From the NCBI GenBank assembly GCA_031404015.1, contig JANNGT010000059.1, forward strand, positions 1 through 9,213: 9,213 bases of DNA. Direction: 5' to 3'. Below the pieces are notes generated by a model that worked only from the letters and a program-made list of their open reading frames with translations, was not told where the DNA came from and ran no database searches. Source of the DNA: RPQJ01 sp031404015. Lineage in GTDB: Bacteria > Pseudomonadota > Gammaproteobacteria > Steroidobacterales > Steroidobacteraceae. The position numbers and the translations under genes are program-made. This document shows, one piece after another, positions 6,330 to 9,213 of this stretch (within the stretch, counting starts at the first letter, position 1; the number at the start of each line of letters is the position of its first letter).

Positions 6330-6844
6330 GCAGGACACTCGACAGCAGTGCCCCGAAGGGGGCGCTACGGACATGGATGACCGCGGCAATCGCCGCGTTC
6401 GTCGTCGCGCCCGCGCATGCCGCGCAGCCGGCTCCCGGCTCGATCGCGCCTGACTTCGCCCTCAAGGGCATCGACGGCCGCAATATCAGACTGTCCGAAT
6501 ACCGCGGCGAACCCGTCATCCTGCACTTCTGGGCGAGCTGGTGCGGGCCTTGTCGTGAGTCCGCCGCGAGCCTCGACGCCTTAGCCACGAAGTCCACGAC
6601 GCAAGTCGTCGGCGTCAACCTCGACGGCAGCGCCGAGCGTGCGCGAGCGGTCGCCGATTCGCTGCACCTGCAATCGCCGACGCTCGTCGATACGCAACAG
6701 ACAGTCGCCCGCGCGTACGACGTCGCCAAGCTGCCGCTGACGTTGCTGCTCGACGCCGATGGCGCCATCCGCGCGTCGTGGTCCGGCGTCGTGCCGAACC
6801 CCGCCGAACTCACCCCGCAACTCGACCGCCTGCGCCAGCCCTGA
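6323..6844 (+). CDS. TlpA-like periplasmic thiol-disulphide protein (thioredoxin fold)
   Basis: 173 residues from the GTG at 6323. That start gives a proper Sec signal: basic n-region (MQRR, Lys12, Arg16), hydrophobic core at about 19-29, and cleavage after Ala-His-Ala near residue 33. Starting at the in-frame ATG 6377 would leave a signal with no positive charge, so GTG is preferred. The mature part is an AhpC/TSA-TlpA domain: 'PAPGSIAPDFALKGIDG' entry, 'VILHFWASWCGPCRES' with the redox pair Cys74 and Cys77, and the cis-proline loop at Leu-Pro138. TlpA/ResA-like proteins reduce disulphides or haem-binding cysteines of apocytochromes in the periplasm; with a CxxCH protein nearby, a role in haprotein maturation or in keeping a partner's thiols reduced is plausible but unproven. 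It is the first gene after the cyclic di-GMP aptamer, hence the direct target of the switch, and is followed 16 nt later by the next gene. Confidence 0.88.
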   Translation: MQRRTLDSSAPKGALRTWMTAAIAAFVVAPAHAAQPAPGSIAPDFALKGIDGRNIRLSEYRGEPVILHFWASWCGPCRESAASLDALATKSTTQVVGVNLDGSAERARAVADSLHLQSPTLVDTQQTVARAYDVAKLPLTLLLDADGAIRASWSGVVPNPAELTPQLDRLRQP

Positions 6845-6860
6845 TGGAGCCCTGCCCGCC

Positions 6861-7430
6861 ATGAAGTCCATTGCGTTTTTGCTTGTCCTGCGCGCTGCGC
6901 GTCTGGCCCCGGTGGTTGCGGCGCTCGCGCTGTGCGGCAGCCCGCTGACTGCGCTGGCGGCGTCCGAGGGCGAGGCGACGAACCTGCAGACCGTCGACCA
7001 GGACGTGCAGGCGCTGAAAAAGCAGCTGGTCGACCTGAACCGCGATCTCTTCAAGCTCGAGGAAGAGTTGTTGTATCCAGCGAGCACGCAGGTGGCCGTG
7101 TTCCTGTCGGTCGATGTCGGCACGTTCTTTGCGCTCGACTCGGTCACGCTGAAGGTCGACGACAAGGAAGTAGCGAACTACTTGTACACGGAGCGCGAGG
7201 TGCAGGCATTGCACCGCGGCGGCGTGCAGAAGCTGTATCTCGGCAACCTGAAAGCCGGCAGCCATGAGGTCGTCGCATTCTTCACCGGCAAGGGCCCGCA
7301 CGACCGCGACTACCGTCGCGGCACCACGCTCAAGGTCGACAAGACCGTGGGCGCCAAGTACGTCGAATTGCGCATCAGCGACCGCGAGGCTTCGCTGCAG
7401 CCCGAGTTTGTCGTGCGGCAGTGGGAGTAG
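6861..7430 (+). CDS. Exported coiled-coil / beta-rich protein of unknown function
   Basis: 189 residues from the ATG at 6861, with GGAG at 6846-6849. An in-frame upstream ATG at 6759 would add 34 residues inside the thioredoxin-fold gene and bury the signal peptide, so the shorter form is chosen. The signal is at 1-34 (hydrophobic 16-25, likely cleavage after Ala-Leu-Ala). Residues about 42-70 form a heptad-like coiled coil (VDQDVQALKKQLVDLNRDLF with LEEELL following). The rest (76-189) is strand-rich: 'TQVAVFLSVD', 'DSVTLKVDDKEVANY', 'QKLYLGNLKAGSHEVVAFFTG', 'YRRGTTLKVDKTVGAKYVELRI', a pattern like PEGA or fibronectin-type surface-associated beta domains ('L..L..G.H.v...f.G'). There are no cysteines in the mature part and no enzyme motif. 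Homologues may be mislabelled as AraC regulators; there is no helix-turn-helix here and the protein is exported. It probably partners the TPR protein encoded next, perhaps through the coiled coil. Confidence 0.75.
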   Translation: MKSIAFLLVLRAARLAPVVAALALCGSPLTALAASEGEATNLQTVDQDVQALKKQLVDLNRDLFKLEEELLYPASTQVAVFLSVDVGTFFALDSVTLKVDDKEVANYLYTEREVQALHRGGVQKLYLGNLKAGSHEVVAFFTGKGPHDRDYRRGTTLKVDKTVGAKYVELRISDREASLQPEFVVRQWE

Positions 7431-7457
7431 GGCGCCTTTCCTCCAGCGCCAACCCTC

Positions 7458-9213
7458 ATGCTGAACCGCCTCTCCACTGCCCGGCTCTACGTCCCCTGCA
7501 TCGTCCTGGTGCTGGGCGCGGCTGCGGCGTGGTCCGTCCAGGCTGAGGAGCCGGCGCGCGACGCCCCGCCGCCCTCGAAGATCCGCGACCTCGACTACGG
7601 CGACGTGCTGTTTCACTTCTTCCAGGACGATTACTTCGAGTCGCTCGTGCGACTCGAGGTCAATACCGACTACGGCCGCCTGACGCACCATGCAGCGGAA
7701 GCGGAGTTGCTCTCAGGCGGGCTGTATCTTTCACTGGGACTGCACCTCGAGGCGGAGCGCGTCTTCGATCGATTGCTTGCTGGTCCGGTCGCGCCCTCCG
7801 TACGGGACCGCGCGCGCTTCTACCTTGCGCGCATCAACTACCAGCGCGGCCACTCAGAACGCGCCCTGCGCAACCTGGGGTTTATCCAGCAACCGCTGCC
7901 CGGCAAACTCGAACCCGAGCGACGCTTGCTGGAAGCCAACGTCCTGATGGGCCTGGGCCAGTATGCCGAGGCTGCGACGCGGCTCGAAAGCTGGACCGAT
8001 GCAGGCGGCTGGTCGAGCTTCGCCCGCTTCAACCTCGGCGTGGCGCTCGTGCGCGCGGGTGACACTGATCGGGGTCGTCAGTTCCTGGAGCAGGTCGGAA
8101 CGATGGAGGCGCGCAATGAAGAGCAGGCTGCCGTTCGCGACCGCGCCAACCTCGCACTCGGCTTCGCGCTGCTGCAGCAGCAAGGAGGCGACGAGCCCGC
8201 TGCGATACTGAGCCGTGTGCGCCTCGACGGTCCGTTCACGAACAAGGCGTTGCTGGCCCTCGGCTGGGCCGAAGCCAATGCGAATCGACCGGACCGGGCA
8301 TTGGTGCCCTGGCTCGAACTGCAGCACCGGCCGCTGCTCGACGCCTCAGTGCAGGAAGCACTGATCGCCGTGCCGTATGCCTATGTCAAGCTGGCGTCGA
8401 ACGGACAGGCCACGCAGAAGTATCGCTCCGCCATCGACGAGTTCAGCCGGGAGTCGCGCCGCATCGACGAATCGATCGCGGCGATCCAGGCGGGCGGCTT
8501 TCTCGATTCGATCATCACCACGATCCCCGTGGGCTCCCGGCCGGGTTGGTTCTGGCAGCTCGAGAAACTCCCCGACGCGCCTCATACCCGCTACCTCTAT
8601 CACCTGATGGCGTCGCACGAGTTCCAGGAAGGCCTCAAGAACTACCGCGACCTGCGCCTGATGCAGGCAAACCTCGCGCGCTGGACGGATTCGCTGGAGG
8701 CCTTCGGCGCGATGATCGAAGCACGTGAGATCGCCTCCATGCAGCGCGAGCCGCGCCGCGAGGCGGCACTTGCCGCGACCGACGTGTCGGTGCTCACCGC
8801 GCGCCGCCAGGAACTCGCGGATCGATTTGCGCAGGTTGCATCGAGCCGCGATGTCGCTGCACTCGCCTCGCCGCAGCAACTCGTGCAGTGGCACGCGCTC
8901 CAGCGCGTCGACGCGAAAGTCGCGATGCTGACGCCGGGTCCGCAGCGTGACGAGTTCGCGCAACGCGCGCGTCTGCTGCGAGGGGCCCTGTTCTGGGACC
9001 TGGACCGCGACTACAAGGTCCGCGCGTCGCAAACGCGACGGGACCTGCAGCAGACGCAGGCTGCGTTGACCGAACTCGACACACGGCTGGCCGCGATCGG
9101 CATGGCCGGCAATGAAGTACCGCGCAACACTGAGGCATTTGCAGCTCGCGTGACCGGCCTCGCCGAACGCGTGGCCCGCATCACGCCCGCGATTGATGCG
9201 ACAGCGCTGGCAC
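7458..9213 (+). CDS. Large exported TPR-repeat protein, 3' end cut by the window
   Basis: The frame opens at ATG 7458, 27 nt after the previous stop, and stays open to the window edge (585 residues visible), so the C-terminus is missing. No strong ribosome site precedes it, suggesting coupling to the gene before. A Sec signal covers residues 1-29 (hydrophobic 11-25, cleavage after Val-Gln-Ala), with no lipobox. Residues about 47-330 are helical-pair repeats of TPR type: 'GDVLFHFFQDDYFESLVRLE', 'GLYLSLGLHLEAERVFDRLL', 'RFYLARINYQRGHSERALRNL', 'LLEANVLMGLGQYAEAATRL', 'FNLGVALVRAGDTDRGRQFL', 'LLALGWAEANANRPDRALVPW'. The first half thus looks like a scaffold for protein contacts. From about 320 on the sequence is long charged helices, with likely coiled coil at about 515-545. 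Such TPR proteins often serve envelope machines (TonB/ExbBD-type motors, secretion, motility); which one applies here would be shown by the genes beyond the edge. Confidence 0.85.
   Translation, partial: MLNRLSTARLYVPCIVLVLGAAAAWSVQAEEPARDAPPPSKIRDLDYGDVLFHFFQDDYFESLVRLEVNTDYGRLTHHAAEAELLSGGLYLSLGLHLEAERVFDRLLAGPVAPSVRDRARFYLARINYQRGHSERALRNLGFIQQPLPGKLEPERRLLEANVLMGLGQYAEAATRLESWTDAGGWSSFARFNLGVALVRAGDTDRGRQFLEQVGTMEARNEEQAAVRDRANLALGFALLQQQGGDEPAAILSRVRLDGPFTNKALLALGWAEANANRPDRALVPWLELQHRPLLDASVQEALIAVPYAYVKLASNGQATQKYRSAIDEFSRESRRIDESIAAIQAGGFLDSIITTIPVGSRPGWFWQLEKLPDAPHTRYLYHLMASHEFQEGLKNYRDLRLMQANLARWTDSLEAFGAMIEAREIASMQREPRREAALAATDVSVLTARRQELADRFAQVASSRDVAALASPQQLVQWHALQRVDAKVAMLTPGPQRDEFAQRARLLRGALFWDLDRDYKVRASQTRRDLQQTQAALTELDTRLAAIGMAGNEVPRNTEAFAARVTGLAERVARITPAIDATALA

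Noticed and set aside
3741..6389. Minus-strand open frames opposite the methyltransferase and apbE (459 and 411 codons)
   Set aside because: Same compositional shadow effect. One of them also runs through the riboswitch and promoter, which argues against it being a gene.
6377..6844. ATG 6377 as the main start of the TlpA-like gene
   Set aside because: The signal peptide would lack its basic n-region. The GTG at 6323 restores it. The ATG remains a possible secondary start.
6759..6860. Longer start (ATG 6759) for the coiled-coil/beta protein
   Set aside because: It would overlap the thioredoxin-fold gene by 86 nt and place the signal peptide in the interior; the ATG at 6861 has a nearby GGAG and begins directly with a signal sequence.

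Overview
The window is about 9.2 kb of high-GC DNA (roughly 65% by eye) with every supported gene on the + strand and almost no free space between genes. Codon use is uniformly G/C-ending. The gene types (a CxxCH/LamG protein, a Tat-exported DUF1501-like protein, ApbE, a TlpA-like thioredoxin, a TPR protein) suggest a free-living Gram-negative proteobacterium, most likely a gammaproteobacterium of the Xanthomonadales/Nevskiales/Steroidobacter sort. That placement is an inference from gene content, not from a marker gene.

Left block (1-6134): four tightly packed genes that look like one operon whose promoter lies upstream of the window. They are: the 3' part of a large secreted protein with a haem-binding CxxCH domain, a repeated H-N-C-W module and a LamG (jelly-roll) domain; a Tat-signal protein distantly like DUF1501; a cytoplasmic three-part methyltransferase (Trm112-like zinc knuckle, N2227/carnosine-methyltransferase-like core, PqqD-like tail); and ApbE, the FAD:protein FMN transferase that flavinylates exported proteins. 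Gaps are 27 nt, an overlap or about 10 nt, and about 9 nt.

Centre (6135-6322): a 188-bp regulatory region. It contains a consensus -35 box and, just after the predicted transcription start, a well-matched cyclic di-GMP-I (GEMM-I) riboswitch. The first codon of the next gene lies two bases beyond the aptamer, and a short hairpin that would compete with the aptamer's closing helix overlaps that start codon.

Right block (6323-9213): a second operon under the riboswitch, with a TlpA-like thiol-disulphide protein, a small exported coiled-coil plus beta-rich protein, and a large exported TPR protein cut by the window edge.

Together, most of the products are exported and several concern redox cofactors (haem c, covalent FMN, thiol-disulphide). 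My reading is an envelope or extracellular redox/surface module whose right half is switched by the second messenger cyclic di-GMP. The riboswitch, ApbE, the thioredoxin fold, the CxxCH/LamG protein and the Tat signal are read from the sequence. The shared function is inference.
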